A DNA stretch of 64,000 nt, from the NCBI GenBank assembly GCA_041432705.1, contig JAPWAE010000005.1, forward strand, positions 1 to 64,000, in the 5' to 3' direction. The notes under the pieces are model-generated. The model was given only the letters and a program-made list of their open reading frames with translations, was not told the origin of the DNA and made no database searches. Position numbers and translations under genes: made by a program. Positions 44,133 to 53,069 of this stretch are shown piece after piece (position 1 is the stretch's first letter; each line of letters begins with the position of its first letter). This DNA comes from Pauljensenia sp018375675 (GTDB lineage Bacteria; Actinomycetota; Actinomycetes; Actinomycetales; Actinomycetaceae).

Positions 44133-45268
44133 GCACCGAGGAAAATACGCCACAACACGGAGCATGGTTCTCCATGCCATTCCCCATTAACGTCGACAAT
44201 CTCTTCGCATTCAAGGATCAATGCGCACAAAGTTCCGGCGCATTGCGTACCGCAGACGGCGATACGATGCGTGCTTCTTCCATTGTCGGCCAGCAGGAGG
44301 CGCTCTGTGTCCAGTCGTGCCAGTACGATTTACAAGTCGCATCAGACGTGTGTGAAGGGATCTCCAACGATCTGAAAGAACTCACGAACGCTGTATCAGA
44401 ACTCGCCTGGGCAATGAAGTCAGTACGCGACACGTATCAGGGAATCGCACAGGAAGCTCAAGACTGTGGTCTGCTCGTCAACGGCGACACAGTGAGCCTA
44501 TACGATGAGTCGGACGACTACCTTGGCAGCAAGTTTAACGAGCTGCAAGCGCAAGCCGAGGTCCAACGATTGAATTACGAACGCGCCGAGCACGTGTTTT
44601 CACTCGCGCTAGACAGCCTGAAAGTGGATACCTATGAGCAATTGATTGAGCCCGTGTTCAACGCGCTCAAGGGCCAGTTTGTTCTAGATGACGAGCACCC
44701 TTACGCAAACGCTCTTCCCTACGGGATGGGTTTAGTTGATACTGGTGGCAATGCTGTAGCCGCAACCACGATGATGCGTTACAGGGGAGGTTATACGCCT
44801 CCCCCAGGATACTTCGCCAACGGCGACCTGCAAGCTTGGACATTCCGCCCAACGGGGACACAAGTCATAGAACCAGCTGGAACACGAACGATAGCTCCGA
44901 TAGCCTCAAAGGCTGGAAAGATAGCCGGCGTAGCGGGGGCGGTCGTCGACGGCGGTATCACCGCCTACAACACGTACCAAATTGATACCCAGCAGCACCC
45001 CGAATGGAGCGAGGGCCACAAGATCGCACGAGCGGGCGTGAAGGGGACCTTCACAGGTCTTGGCACATGGGGCGGCGCAGCACTAGGAGCCAAAGGCGGT
45101 GCCGCCATCGGTGCTGCCGTCTCAGGGCCTTTCGCCCCCGTCGGCGCAGTCGTTGGCGGTATTCTCGGCGGTGTCATCGGCGGGGTGGCCGGCCACTATT
45201 TTGGAGAAGCTGTTGGCGATGGGATAAACAATCAAGGTGTAGAGCGTATAGCAGAGAGGATGGGGTGA
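44129..45268 (+). CDS. LXG-like effector with glycine-zipper C-terminus, putative membrane-acting toxin
   Basis: 379 aa; overlaps the upstream gene by four bases. Residues 20-180 are helical with long coiled-coil potential (WXG/LXG-type delivery part). A linker with RYRGGYTPPPGYF precedes the C-terminal ~110 residues, which are extremely Gly/Ala-rich with repeated GxxxG (GGAALGAKGGAAIGAAV, VVGGILGGVIGGVAG). Glycine-zipper ends of this type occur in membrane-depolarising LXG toxins such as TspA, whose immunity is a membrane protein; the next gene encodes one. Function is inferred from architecture only. Confidence 0.55.
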   Translation: MSTEENTPQHGAWFSMPFPINVDNLFAFKDQCAQSSGALRTADGDTMRASSIVGQQEALCVQSCQYDLQVASDVCEGISNDLKELTNAVSELAWAMKSVRDTYQGIAQEAQDCGLLVNGDTVSLYDESDDYLGSKFNELQAQAEVQRLNYERAEHVFSLALDSLKVDTYEQLIEPVFNALKGQFVLDDEHPYANALPYGMGLVDTGGNAVAATTMMRYRGGYTPPPGYFANGDLQAWTFRPTGTQVIEPAGTRTIAPIASKAGKIAGVAGAVVDGGITAYNTYQIDTQQHPEWSEGHKIARAGVKGTFTGLGTWGGAALGAKGGAAIGAAVSGPFAPVGAVVGGILGGVIGGVAGHYFGEAVGDGINNQGVERIAERMG

Positions 45269-45274
45269 TCGCAC

Positions 45275-45697
45275 ATGAAAGAGCACCTGTTTGGCATTCT
45301 GTGCGCTTTGTTTATTGGCGTTCTTGGCGTGGTCACATGGTACGCCGAAATGTTCACAGACTCGAAGGCTGCAAACCTGTGGCGCCGCATGAACGGACAA
45401 GGTCGCATCAGCAAGAACTGGGCAGCTATTGGATCTCCAGCTCTTACATCTATCGCGTTTATCTATATTTTTAGTACGCTCATTGAAAAGCACGCCCCCG
45501 ACTGGCTAATATTTGGGCTTGCATGCCTCATGATGCTACTTCTCCTGGTCATTCTCATTGGCCTTCTACCTATCAAGTTTCCCCGGTGGGTCTACGCCGA
45601 TTGGCAGTACGCCAAGCGTCACGGTCTCTTAGATGACGATGGCAAGATCGATCAGGAGGCATACGAGAAACACGCAAAAGGCAAGGGATTCTGGTGA
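45275..45697 (+). CDS. Small membrane protein, candidate immunity or accessory protein
   Basis: 140 aa with three predicted membrane segments (about 5-22, 50-68, 76-97) and a cytoplasmic tail. The motif PIKFPRWVYADWQYAKRHGLL is also found, as PFKFPDCLYPQWQYAKRNGLL, in the N-terminal half of the inverted protein at 47775-48689. Directly downstream of a glycine-zipper effector, a membrane immunity role is plausible. Its end overlaps the next gene by four bases. Confidence 0.5.
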   Translation: MKEHLFGILCALFIGVLGVVTWYAEMFTDSKAANLWRRMNGQGRISKNWAAIGSPALTSIAFIYIFSTLIEKHAPDWLIFGLACLMMLLLLVILIGLLPIKFPRWVYADWQYAKRHGLLDDDGKIDQEAYEKHAKGKGFW

Positions 45698-46185
45698 ACG
45701 AACAGGTAACAATGACCCTTTCCTCGGGATGGAGATTCCTGACCCCGGAGGAATACGCACAGCTCGGCCCCCTCGCAGAAGATCCCAGCGTTCGCCTCGT
45801 TGCCGTCGCTAAGACGAAAGATGAGGGTAATGTTCCGACCTTCGTGGTGACCGGCGGAGCACTCACCACCGACGCGAGCGACGACGACGTCTATGCGGAC
45901 ACCATCAAGCAGGTCGAGGATGCATTGCCCGGATTCCACCTTATTGATGACTTTGCGTGGCCGGTTCTCCCGGAGGGTGCTCGGTGGCGGACAGGCGCCT
46001 ACATTCTCGACGATGTGTCGTTGACCCTCAGTCAGCTCACATGGATGACACGCACTGCGCCCGCGACACAGCAACCTGCGCAGCGTTTCCTATGGACCGC
46101 AACGTGTACGTGCCCCAGCATTCTGTTCCCGACTATCATCGATGATTTCATCACGATGGCTCAAACCCTGGAGGTGACCCCGTGA
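45694..46185 (+). CDS. Conserved soluble protein of the effector-2 cluster
   Basis: 163 aa. The pattern SGWRFLTPEEY, GFHLIDDFAWPV, LDDVSLTLSQLTWM, RFLWTATCTCPS and IIDDFITMAQTLEV is reproduced in the C-terminal half of the inverted fusion protein at 47775-48689. The alternating strands and helix resemble the small alpha/beta PsbP/Mog1-like LpqN group of actinobacteria, but that assignment is tentative. A CTCP motif in a conserved place may bind metal or form a disulfide. Overlaps by four bases with both neighbours. Confidence 0.45.
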   Translation: MNEQVTMTLSSGWRFLTPEEYAQLGPLAEDPSVRLVAVAKTKDEGNVPTFVVTGGALTTDASDDDVYADTIKQVEDALPGFHLIDDFAWPVLPEGARWRTGAYILDDVSLTLSQLTWMTRTAPATQQPAQRFLWTATCTCPSILFPTIIDDFITMAQTLEVTP

Positions 46186-46946
46186 GCGACCAGCCAATCG
46201 ACACCAACTCCTCGGATCAGATCATCGTCACCGTCGAGCAGGCAGATGCCCTGCTCGAGATGATTGCCAGTGACGAGAATGCCGGGCGCATTTCAAGCGC
46301 TGCTCTCTCCAGCGGACTGGTCTCACTCGGACTGGCCGGCGCCAACGGCTTGGCCGGCGACGCCGCACGAATCCTCGAACCGGTGCGAGCTGCACGCACC
46401 CAACTTGCGATCCGCGTCGTGTCTCCCAGCATGCGCGGCGTCGTACGCGACTGGAGGATTTGGCCCACAGCGCCTCGCTCCGTCGTTATGCGTTCCGACG
46501 TGGACGGCGTGCACTTCAGTCAGGTTGATTACTGCGAAGTCCCGCACATCGCAGCCCTCGCCTCCCTGCTGCACGCCGGACCGACCATCCACGACGGGCC
46601 TCCTTACATTCCCGCGGATTTCGTCGCTGCGGTTCGTTCCCTGGATGCACAAGGCGCTCAGGATGTGCTCAACGATCTCGTGACATATGGTCCCGCGGAG
46701 TCGCACTTCGCCCAGGACTGCGTCTCGGGGCGCTGGAGCGTCGTCACCTGCGTGCGCGAGGAAATGCACCGTCGCGAGTGGCGCACCGGCTTGCACTATG
46801 AGTGTTTCGTAACGGACCATCTGCACGCCCAAATCCACGCGCCGCTTGACGAGGAAGCTCTCGCCCATCTGTCAGCCGATCCGACACTGGACGCACCACC
46901 ACGAGCAGCGATCTGGGCAATGCTGATGGGGCTCATCGTGCCCTAG
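46182..46946 (+). CDS. Conserved soluble protein of the effector-2 cluster (paralog A)
   Basis: 254 aa; a paralog in the opposite orientation lies at 47008-47778. Shared blocks: IVTVEQADALLEMI, RTQLAIRVVSPS, RIWPTAPRSVVMR, DGVHFSQVD, GPTIHDGPP, SHFAQDC, ECFVTDHLHAQIH and APPRAAIWAMLM. There is no signal peptide or membrane segment. The size and position resemble EspG-type chaperones of type VII secretion, but no motif proves it; an immunity or accessory role is equally possible. Confidence 0.45.
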   Translation: MSDQPIDTNSSDQIIVTVEQADALLEMIASDENAGRISSAALSSGLVSLGLAGANGLAGDAARILEPVRAARTQLAIRVVSPSMRGVVRDWRIWPTAPRSVVMRSDVDGVHFSQVDYCEVPHIAALASLLHAGPTIHDGPPYIPADFVAAVRSLDAQGAQDVLNDLVTYGPAESHFAQDCVSGRWSVVTCVREEMHRREWRTGLHYECFVTDHLHAQIHAPLDEEALAHLSADPTLDAPPRAAIWAMLMGLIVP

Positions 46947-47007
46947 CATCTGCCCGCTACACACCCGCTACCCGCGCCAGCACAGCAGGACTCCCCCACG
47001 GGCCGCA

Positions 47008-47778
47008 CTACTTGGCGACCAGCTCCATCAAGAACCCCCACAGCGCCGTGCGCGGCGGGGCGTCCAGGGTGGGCGCGTTCCGCTCGCGCATGAGGGCGAG
47101 CGCGCGAGGATCGATGGGCGTGTGCATACGCGCATGCATGTGGTCGGTTATGAAGCACTCGAGGTGCCCGGCATCCTTCCATCCATCCGGGGTCCGCTCT
47201 TCCCGCACGCACAGCACGACGGTCCAGCGCTTGTGCCAGCAGTCCTGCGAGAAGTGAGAGTCCGTTGGCCCTTGAGCGGCCACATCGATCAGGGCTGACT
47301 GCGCCCTTTCCAGGTCCACGTCACGCACCGCCTGCACGAACTCGGCGGAGATCGACGGCGGGCCGTCATGGATGGTCGGCCCGGGCTCCAGGAGGCTCTC
47401 CTCGGCCAGGATACGCGGGACATCGCAGTCATCGACCTGGGTGAAGTGCACGCCGTCGGCCTGGGCACGCATAACGACCGAGCGCGGCCGCGAGGGCCAG
47501 ATCCTCGCATTCCGCACGCCGATGCTCGGCCTCGGGGAGACGATGCGGATAGCGAGGCGCGAGTCGACCGTGCGCGCGGGACCCAGGATCGCCTCGGCGT
47601 CACCGGTGAGGCCGGTGGAGTCGGCGAGACCATCTCCAATCAGTCCACTGACGGGTACCGCGCTCGATAGAGCGTTATGCCCTTCCCGTATGCCAATGAG
47701 GTCAATAAGCGCATTCGCCTGTTCGACGGAGACGACGAGCTCCTTCGGCGACGAGGCGGTGGTTCCTTCGGCGGTCAC
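47008..47778 (-). CDS. Conserved soluble protein of the inverted accessory cluster (paralog B)
   Basis: 256 aa from GTG 47778, which overlaps the stop of the fusion gene upstream (GTGA). It aligns along its whole length with paralog A at 46182-46946: VVSVEQANALIDLI, SRLAIRIVSPRP, RIWPSRPRSVVMR, DGVHFTQVD, GPTIHDGPP, SHFSQDC, ECFITDHMHARMH, APPRTALWGFLM. The two genes converge tail-to-tail with only 61 bp between stops. Divergence between them is considerable, so the duplication is not recent. Confidence 0.45.
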   Translation of the reverse strand: MTAEGTTASSPKELVVSVEQANALIDLIGIREGHNALSSAVPVSGLIGDGLADSTGLTGDAEAILGPARTVDSRLAIRIVSPRPSIGVRNARIWPSRPRSVVMRAQADGVHFTQVDDCDVPRILAEESLLEPGPTIHDGPPSISAEFVQAVRDVDLERAQSALIDVAAQGPTDSHFSQDCWHKRWTVVLCVREERTPDGWKDAGHLECFITDHMHARMHTPIDPRALALMRERNAPTLDAPPRTALWGFLMELVAK

Positions 47779-48689
47779 GATTCCACCTCCAGTGTGCGTG
47801 CCATTGTCATGAAGTCCTCGATGATCGGCGGGCAGGCGAGGCTCGGACACGTGCAGGTCGCAGCCCACAGGAATCGGCGGGGTTCCTCGTCCCCTTCGTT
47901 TCTATGCCAGGTGAGCCACACGAGCTGCGAGACGGTCATTGAGATGTCATTGAGGGTGTACACGCCCGTGATGAGGCGGGTACGCGACGTGGGATACGGC
48001 GCGACGGTGTCGTCAATGAGGCGGCATCCAGGATGCGGCTCAGCCAAGCGCCGGGCGCTATCGTCGAGGATTTCCTTCTCCCCTTTGCCGCTGAAGAGCT
48101 CAGTTTCAGTGATAACGATGTTCGGCACGTACCCCTCTGTCGCCTCTGCGACGGCAATGAAGCGAATACTCTCATCCTGGCCAAGATCCCCGAGCTCTCC
48201 GCGTTCCTCCTCCGACAGCTGCCTCCAGCCGGAGGCCACACGCATCGTCACACCTGTGCCCACATGACGATCTACCCCGCCGGAATCGCGGTTCTGAGAG
48301 GATTTCTTCCCGGCCTTTCCTTCTTCTAAGAGGCCGTTCCGCTTGGCATATTGCCATTGAGGGTAGAGACAATCGGGGAATTTGAAAGGAAAACAACCAA
48401 CGACGCACAGTATCAGGAGCAGAAATACTGGAACAGACGCGCATATGAACAACCACTTCGGAGGATCAAACTGACCAAACCATGCGACCACCGGCACAAG
48501 GACCAGCAACGTGGAATATGAGGGCAGCATGACGGAGTAGAAATTCTTGGGGACCCAGTGGAAACCCGAATGATCGGACGCAGACGTGTCCTCGCTGGCG
48601 TGAAACATCTTGTAATACCAGCAGGCCATGCCCACTACTCCGACGAAGAGCAATAAACCGTTCGGGTGTGACGTAGGCTCCGAATTCAC
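47775..48689 (-). CDS. Fusion of membrane protein and soluble partner in the inverted accessory cluster
   Basis: 304 aa from GTG 48689, with GGGGAGGAA just upstream (an upstream ATG 48746 gives 323 aa). Residues 1-130 have about three membrane segments and match the protein at 45275-45697. Residues 150-304 match the protein at 45694-46185 (SGWRQLSEEE, CRLIDD, LNDISMTVSQLVWL, RFLWAATCTCPS, IIEDFMTMARTLEV). Two genes overlapping in the forward cluster are here one continuous frame joined by a Lys/Ser-rich linker. No effector or small partner gene accompanies this copy. Confidence 0.5.
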   Translation of the reverse strand: MNSEPTSHPNGLLLFVGVVGMACWYYKMFHASEDTSASDHSGFHWVPKNFYSVMLPSYSTLLVLVPVVAWFGQFDPPKWLFICASVPVFLLLILCVVGCFPFKFPDCLYPQWQYAKRNGLLEEGKAGKKSSQNRDSGGVDRHVGTGVTMRVASGWRQLSEEERGELGDLGQDESIRFIAVAEATEGYVPNIVITETELFSGKGEKEILDDSARRLAEPHPGCRLIDDTVAPYPTSRTRLITGVYTLNDISMTVSQLVWLTWHRNEGDEEPRRFLWAATCTCPSLACPPIIEDFMTMARTLEVES

Positions 48690-48810
48690 CAGTTCCTCCC
48701 CGTTCTCCCTGCGATCAAAGCGGACGTTTTTCTCCCGACGCCACACTAATCAGTAACACGCCAGCGTATTGCACGGCCAACGACAAAGTCAAAGCATCAG
48801 GGACACAAAA

Positions 48811-48841
48811 GGCGGGTGGCACCCTCCGGTGCGCGCCCGCC
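48811..48841 (-). terminator. Hairpin after the GDPD gene
   Basis: Imperfect stem GGCGGGtgGCACC / GGTGCgcgCCCGCC with CTCC loop, 17 bp past the stop of the GDPD gene; on the minus strand it is followed by TTTTGTG. A good intrinsic terminator despite mismatches in the stem. Confidence 0.75.
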
Positions 48842-48857
48842 ATTTCAAGCAATAACC

Positions 48858-49685
48858 TCAGTCCCTGGGACCCGAAACAGAACCCGGAGCCGGGGGCTGC
48901 GTCCACAGGCCGCGCTGGTCCAGGAAGTCGCGCAGGAAGACGGGGCGGTCGGTGATGATACCGTCGACACCGACCTCGAGGAGGCGCAGCACGTCGGCCA
49001 CCGTGTTGATAGTCCACACGTGGACGGCCAGGCCCAGGGTGTGGGCGGTGGCCACGAAGCGCTCGTCGACGACGCGGATCGGGCCCTGGTGCATGGGCAC
49101 CTGTGCGGCAATGGCGCCCTGGCGCGGGCCGGGCACGTGCCACCAGGCGGGGTTCGTCGCGCTCTTCGCGGCACCCACGAGGCGCACGACGGCCTCGGTA
49201 CCCAGCGACGTGGCGACCGCGCGGGAAGGATCCGAGGCGGCGATGTCGCGCACGGCGCGCAGGCGCGGCTCGGAGAAGGAAGCAACGAGCACGCGATCGG
49301 CCGCTCCGTGGTCAGCGATGACATCGAGGAGGGGGCCTTCGACGCCCGGCTCCTTCGCATCAATGTTGAAGTACATGTCGGGGAAAGCCTCGAGGACCTG
49401 CGCCAGCAGCGGCATCTGCTCCCCGGAGTCGCGGTGGCGCAGCTTGGACAGCTCGCGCCACGTCATCTGAGCGATCACGCCAGTACCGTCGTAGCAGCGG
49501 TCCACGGTCTCGTCGTGGCAGATGACGACCTTGCCATCGGCGGTGATGTGGGCGTCGGTCTCCACGTGGCGGATCCCGGCATCGTAGGCGTAGGCGAAGG
49601 CGCTCATCGTGTTTTCGGGGGCTTCCTCGCTGCCGCCGCGGTGGGCGAAAACGATGGGCCCCTGACGCATGGTGACGGGCATCAT
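48858..49685 (-). CDS. Glycerophosphodiester phosphodiesterase
   Basis: 275 aa from ATG 49685 (AGGAG eight bases upstream, in the end of the M23 gene). Hydrolyses glycerophosphodiesters to sn-glycerol 3-phosphate and an alcohol. GDPD signatures: catalytic H15 in FAHRGGSEEAPENT, ETDAHITADGKVVICHDE, and DGIITDRP. No signal peptide, so probably cytoplasmic. It overlaps the M23 peptidase stop and is likely co-transcribed with it. Confidence 0.9.
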   Translation of the reverse strand: MMPVTMRQGPIVFAHRGGSEEAPENTMSAFAYAYDAGIRHVETDAHITADGKVVICHDETVDRCYDGTGVIAQMTWRELSKLRHRDSGEQMPLLAQVLEAFPDMYFNIDAKEPGVEGPLLDVIADHGAADRVLVASFSEPRLRAVRDIAASDPSRAVATSLGTEAVVRLVGAAKSATNPAWWHVPGPRQGAIAAQVPMHQGPIRVVDERFVATAHTLGLAVHVWTINTVADVLRLLEVGVDGIITDRPVFLRDFLDQRGLWTQPPAPGSVSGPRD

Positions 49686-50638
49686 GAGCAAGACTCCTGT
49701 CCGAGATAAACAGCTTTGTTTGCCTGCATCCACGCGTCCGGATCCACGGGGGTATCCGAGGAGTCGTGGATTTCGAAGTGCAGGTGCGGGCCCGTCGACC
49801 AGCCGTTGTTGCCGACCGCGCCGATGACCTGCCCGGCGGTGACGGTGTCGCCGACCTTCACCTTAATTTTGTTCATGTACTGGTGCAGGTAGGCGGAATG
49901 GAACACGGTGCCGTCAGATTTCGTGTGCTTGATCTGCACGTAGGCGCCCGATCGCGAGTTCTCCGCGACTTCCTCGACGACGCCGCCGTACACAGCGGTG
50001 ATGGGGGTGTCGAGCGGGGCGGCCATGTCGATGCCCTCGTGTGCGAGGAGCTGGCCGGACACGGGCGAAATACGCATTGTGAAGGGCGAGGTGATCGTGT
50101 AGGTGCCCTGCGGGAGCGGCCAGTAGATTGTGTCGGCGACGACGCGCACGTTGCGGTTGCCGTCGGCGCCGTTGCCCGATGCGCAGCCGGTGATGGACAC
50201 GGGGGCCTTGGCCTTGGCACGGGAGTTCGCGGTGAGGGTGCCGTCCAGGGCGGTGGCCTGGGGCAGCGCTGAGGACAGGGCCCAGCTGGGGCCGCCCACC
50301 GACGCGCCGAAGGCGCGCGCGGGCACGGTCAGGGAAGAGTCGGATCCGACGCGTCCCGTCATGGGCACGGCGATCGTCGTGCCCGCCAGCCCCAACACGA
50401 GGAGGGCGCGCAGGACGTAGCCGACCGGGTGAACATTACGGCGTCGCTCCCCCATTGACGAGGCCGGGGTTCCCTCCGCATCCTCTCGATCCGTCGCGGG
50501 ATCGGGGGTGGGGGCCGAGGCCTCGTCAGTCATCGGAATCGCCGAGGTCGTCGGGTTCGCCTGCTGGTCGTCCGCGTCGTGGGGGCGCGCCGCGCGCAGC
50601 TGCGACCGCTTCGGCAGCGGGCACTCGGTGTCGCTCAC
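49682..50638 (-). CDS. M23-family peptidase, putative cell-wall endopeptidase
   Basis: 318 aa from GTG 50638, chosen for AAGGGGGAG six bases upstream. About 80 disordered residues rich in Ala and Pro precede a membrane segment (VLRALLVLGLAGTTIAVP), so it is a type II membrane-anchored exoprotein. The C-terminal LytM/M23 domain has the HEGIDMAAPLD first motif and the HLHFEIHD (HxH) motif, so zinc ligands are present and it may be active against peptidoglycan. Residues coded at 50459-50470 overlap a copy of the dispersed 12-mer, which would be upstream of the gene if the ATG of MGERRRN were the start. Confidence 0.87.
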   Translation of the reverse strand: MSDTECPLPKRSQLRAARPHDADDQQANPTTSAIPMTDEASAPTPDPATDREDAEGTPASSMGERRRNVHPVGYVLRALLVLGLAGTTIAVPMTGRVGSDSSLTVPARAFGASVGGPSWALSSALPQATALDGTLTANSRAKAKAPVSITGCASGNGADGNRNVRVVADTIYWPLPQGTYTITSPFTMRISPVSGQLLAHEGIDMAAPLDTPITAVYGGVVEEVAENSRSGAYVQIKHTKSDGTVFHSAYLHQYMNKIKVKVGDTVTAGQVIGAVGNNGWSTGPHLHFEIHDSSDTPVDPDAWMQANKAVYLGQESCS

Positions 50639-50709
50639 GCTCTCCCCCTTGTCTGTGTTCGTCACGAAGTTTTGACCTCGATCTAATGTACCTTGCGGAT
50701 CGCGGCTCG

Positions 50710-51744
50710 TCACGGGCGTTGGAGAACGTCTCGGACTTCGCCGACCAGCAGTTCGAGGATGTCTTCGAGGAAGAGGATGCCGACGACTGCTCCCGCGTCG
50801 CGCACGAGGGCGCAGTGCACGCCGGTGCGCTGCATGTGACGCAGCGCGTCTTCGACCTGGTCGTCAGCGGACACGGCTTCGAGGCGTCGGATGCGCCACT
50901 GGGTGATCGGCTGCTCGCGGTCCTCACCGGTGGCGTACAGGACGTCTTTGAGATGCACGTATCCGACGATGGAACCGTCGTCACCGGCGATCGGGAAGCG
51001 CGAGTAGCCCGTCTGGGCGACCTGTTCTTCCACGTCTGCCGGTGTGGCACCCTCGGGCAGGACGATGAGCTTGTCGAGGGGGACCATCGCGGTCCCGGCC
51101 GTCTCCTCGGAGAATTCCAGGGTGCCGCTGAGCAGACCCAGCTCGTCAGTCAGCACGCCCTCCTCCTGCGACGCGACGACGATCGATGCGACCTCCTCGA
51201 TCGTGTAGGAGGCAGATATTTCCGAGCGCGGCTCGTAACCGGACAGGCGCACGAACCAGTTCGCGAAGCGATCCATGGCCTCGATAATCGGGCGCAGGAC
51301 GTGGCCCAGTCGCACGAGGACGGGCGCAAGGATCAGCAGCATGCGCACGGGGGCGGCGATCGAGATGTTCTTGGGGACCATCTCGCCGAAGACGACGTGG
51401 CAGAAGAGAACGACGACGAGGGCGGCGGCAAAGCCGACGACGTGGCTGGTCGCCTCGGGTGCGCCCAGGCGCTCGAGCGGCGACTCGACGAGGTGGGCGA
51501 TCGCGGGCTCGGCAACGACGCCCAGGGTCGTGGACGCGACCGTCACGCCGAGCTGGCAGATCGCCAGCATGAGGGACACGTGCTGCAGCGCGTACAGCGC
51601 AGCGGCCGCGCCGCGCGCACCCTCGTCGGCGAGAGGCTCGACCTGCGAGCGACGCGTCGAGGTGACCGCGAACTCGCCGGCGACGAAGAAAGCGTTGACG
51701 GCCAGCAGGGCCACGGTGATGGCGAGACCGACTCCCACGCTCAC
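50710..51744 (-). CDS. CNNM-type membrane protein with CBS pair, no CorC domain
   Basis: 344 aa. DUF21 membrane region (about 1-150, four segments), then a CBS pair with MVPLDKLIVLP and CALVRDAGAVVGILFLEDILELLVGE. It ends right after the second CBS motif, so the C-terminal CorC_HlyC domain of the neighbour is lacking. GTG start overlapping the stop of the adjacent CNNM gene (GTGA); the pair is a tandem duplication in one operon. Likely metal efflux or its regulation. Confidence 0.87.
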   Translation of the reverse strand: MSVGVGLAITVALLAVNAFFVAGEFAVTSTRRSQVEPLADEGARGAAAALYALQHVSLMLAICQLGVTVASTTLGVVAEPAIAHLVESPLERLGAPEATSHVVGFAAALVVVLFCHVVFGEMVPKNISIAAPVRMLLILAPVLVRLGHVLRPIIEAMDRFANWFVRLSGYEPRSEISASYTIEEVASIVVASQEEGVLTDELGLLSGTLEFSEETAGTAMVPLDKLIVLPEGATPADVEEQVAQTGYSRFPIAGDDGSIVGYVHLKDVLYATGEDREQPITQWRIRRLEAVSADDQVEDALRHMQRTGVHCALVRDAGAVVGILFLEDILELLVGEVRDVLQRP

Positions 51745-53069
51745 AATGACACCTCCTCATCCTCGGCCTCGGGGGCGGGCGTGATCGCCACCTGAGCGAC
51801 GCGCCGTCCCTGCATCTGGGTGACCTCGATGCCGATGCCATCCACGCTCACGCGCGATCCAACGACCGGAATCTCGCCCAGCTCGTTCATGACGAGGCCG
51901 CCGATCGTGTCGTAGGGGCCGTCCTCGGGCAGGTTGATGTCCGTGCGGCGCGCGAGCTCGTCGGGGCGCAGCGTGCCGGGCACGAGGAACGTGCCGTCGG
52001 GGCGCGGGCGGATGCCGAGGCGACGCTGGTCATGCTCGTCGGAGACCTCGCCGACGATCTCCTCGACGACATCCTCGAGGGTGACGATGCCCGACACGCC
52101 GCCGTACTCGTCGACGACGACGGCCATCTGCAGGCCCTCGTCGCGCAGCTGGACCATGAGGGGGCCGATCGGCACGGTCTCGGGAACCGAGGGCGCGTCG
52201 GTCATGAGGGACGAGGAGATGACGGGGACCTCGGCGCGACGATCGGCGGGCACGGCGACCGCGCGGCGCAGCGAGACCAAGCCGAGGATGTCGTCGGAGT
52301 CGTCGCCGATCACCGGGAATCGGGAATGTCCGGTTTCGCGGGCCAGGTCGAGCACGTCCTGGGCGCTGTCACCCTCGCTGAGGGTGTGCAGGCGGCCGCG
52401 GTCGGTCATGACGTCAGCGGCGCTGAGAGTGGACATGCGGATCGTGTTGACGAAGAGGTCGGCCGTGGACATGTCGAAGGTGCCTTCTTCGACGGAGTGC
52501 TCGACGAGGGCGGCCAGCTCGGAGGCGGAGCGCGCCGAGGAGATCTCCTCCTGGGGTTCGATGCCCATGCGGGCGAGCACCCAGTTCGCGGTCCCACCCA
52601 GCACCCAGATGACGGGGCGAGCGATGGCGGTGAAGGCCATCTGGAAGGGGACAACACGCACAGCGGTGGCCAGGGGGTGGGCCAACGCGAGGTTCTTGGG
52701 GACGAGCTCACCGAAGAGCATCGAGAACACGTTGATGAATGCGGCGGCCACGAATGCCGCGATGCCGGTCGCAAGCCCCCAGGCGAGGCCGACCGATCCG
52801 AGCAGGTCCTGCAGCAGGTCCGCCAGCGCGCTCTGCGTCGTATAGCCGAGCAGGATCGTGGTCAGCGTGATGCCCACCTGCGCGCCGGACAGCTGGGTGG
52901 ACAGCGTGCGGGTGGCGCGCAGGACGGAGGCGGCCCCTCGGTCCCCTTCCTCGGCCTTCTTGTCGAGGACGGCCTGGTCGACCGCGACGAGCGAGAACTC
53001 AGCGGAAACGAAGACGAAGGTGCCGGCGGTCAGGACGATGCCGAGCAGAAGCATGAGGGCGGTCGTCAT
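51741..53069 (-). CDS. CNNM/CorC-type transporter-associated protein with CBS pair
   Basis: 442 aa: DUF21 transmembrane domain (1-190), CBS pair containing DVMTDRGRLHTLS and DEYGGVSGIVTLEDVVEEIVGE, and a CorC_HlyC domain with RPDGTFLVPGTLRPDEL and DTIGGLVMNELGEIP. It is the first gene of a two-gene operon with the shorter relative at 50710. Family members mediate or control Mg2+/Co2+ efflux; the substrate here is not known. Confidence 0.9.
   Translation of the reverse strand: MTTALMLLLGIVLTAGTFVFVSAEFSLVAVDQAVLDKKAEEGDRGAASVLRATRTLSTQLSGAQVGITLTTILLGYTTQSALADLLQDLLGSVGLAWGLATGIAAFVAAAFINVFSMLFGELVPKNLALAHPLATAVRVVPFQMAFTAIARPVIWVLGGTANWVLARMGIEPQEEISSARSASELAALVEHSVEEGTFDMSTADLFVNTIRMSTLSAADVMTDRGRLHTLSEGDSAQDVLDLARETGHSRFPVIGDDSDDILGLVSLRRAVAVPADRRAEVPVISSSLMTDAPSVPETVPIGPLMVQLRDEGLQMAVVVDEYGGVSGIVTLEDVVEEIVGEVSDEHDQRRLGIRPRPDGTFLVPGTLRPDELARRTDINLPEDGPYDTIGGLVMNELGEIPVVGSRVSVDGIGIEVTQMQGRRVAQVAITPAPEAEDEEVSL

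Noticed and set aside
50710..53069. CNNM/CorC proteins as true hemolysins
   Set aside because: The name is historical; DUF21, CBS and CorC domains point to metal efflux or its control.
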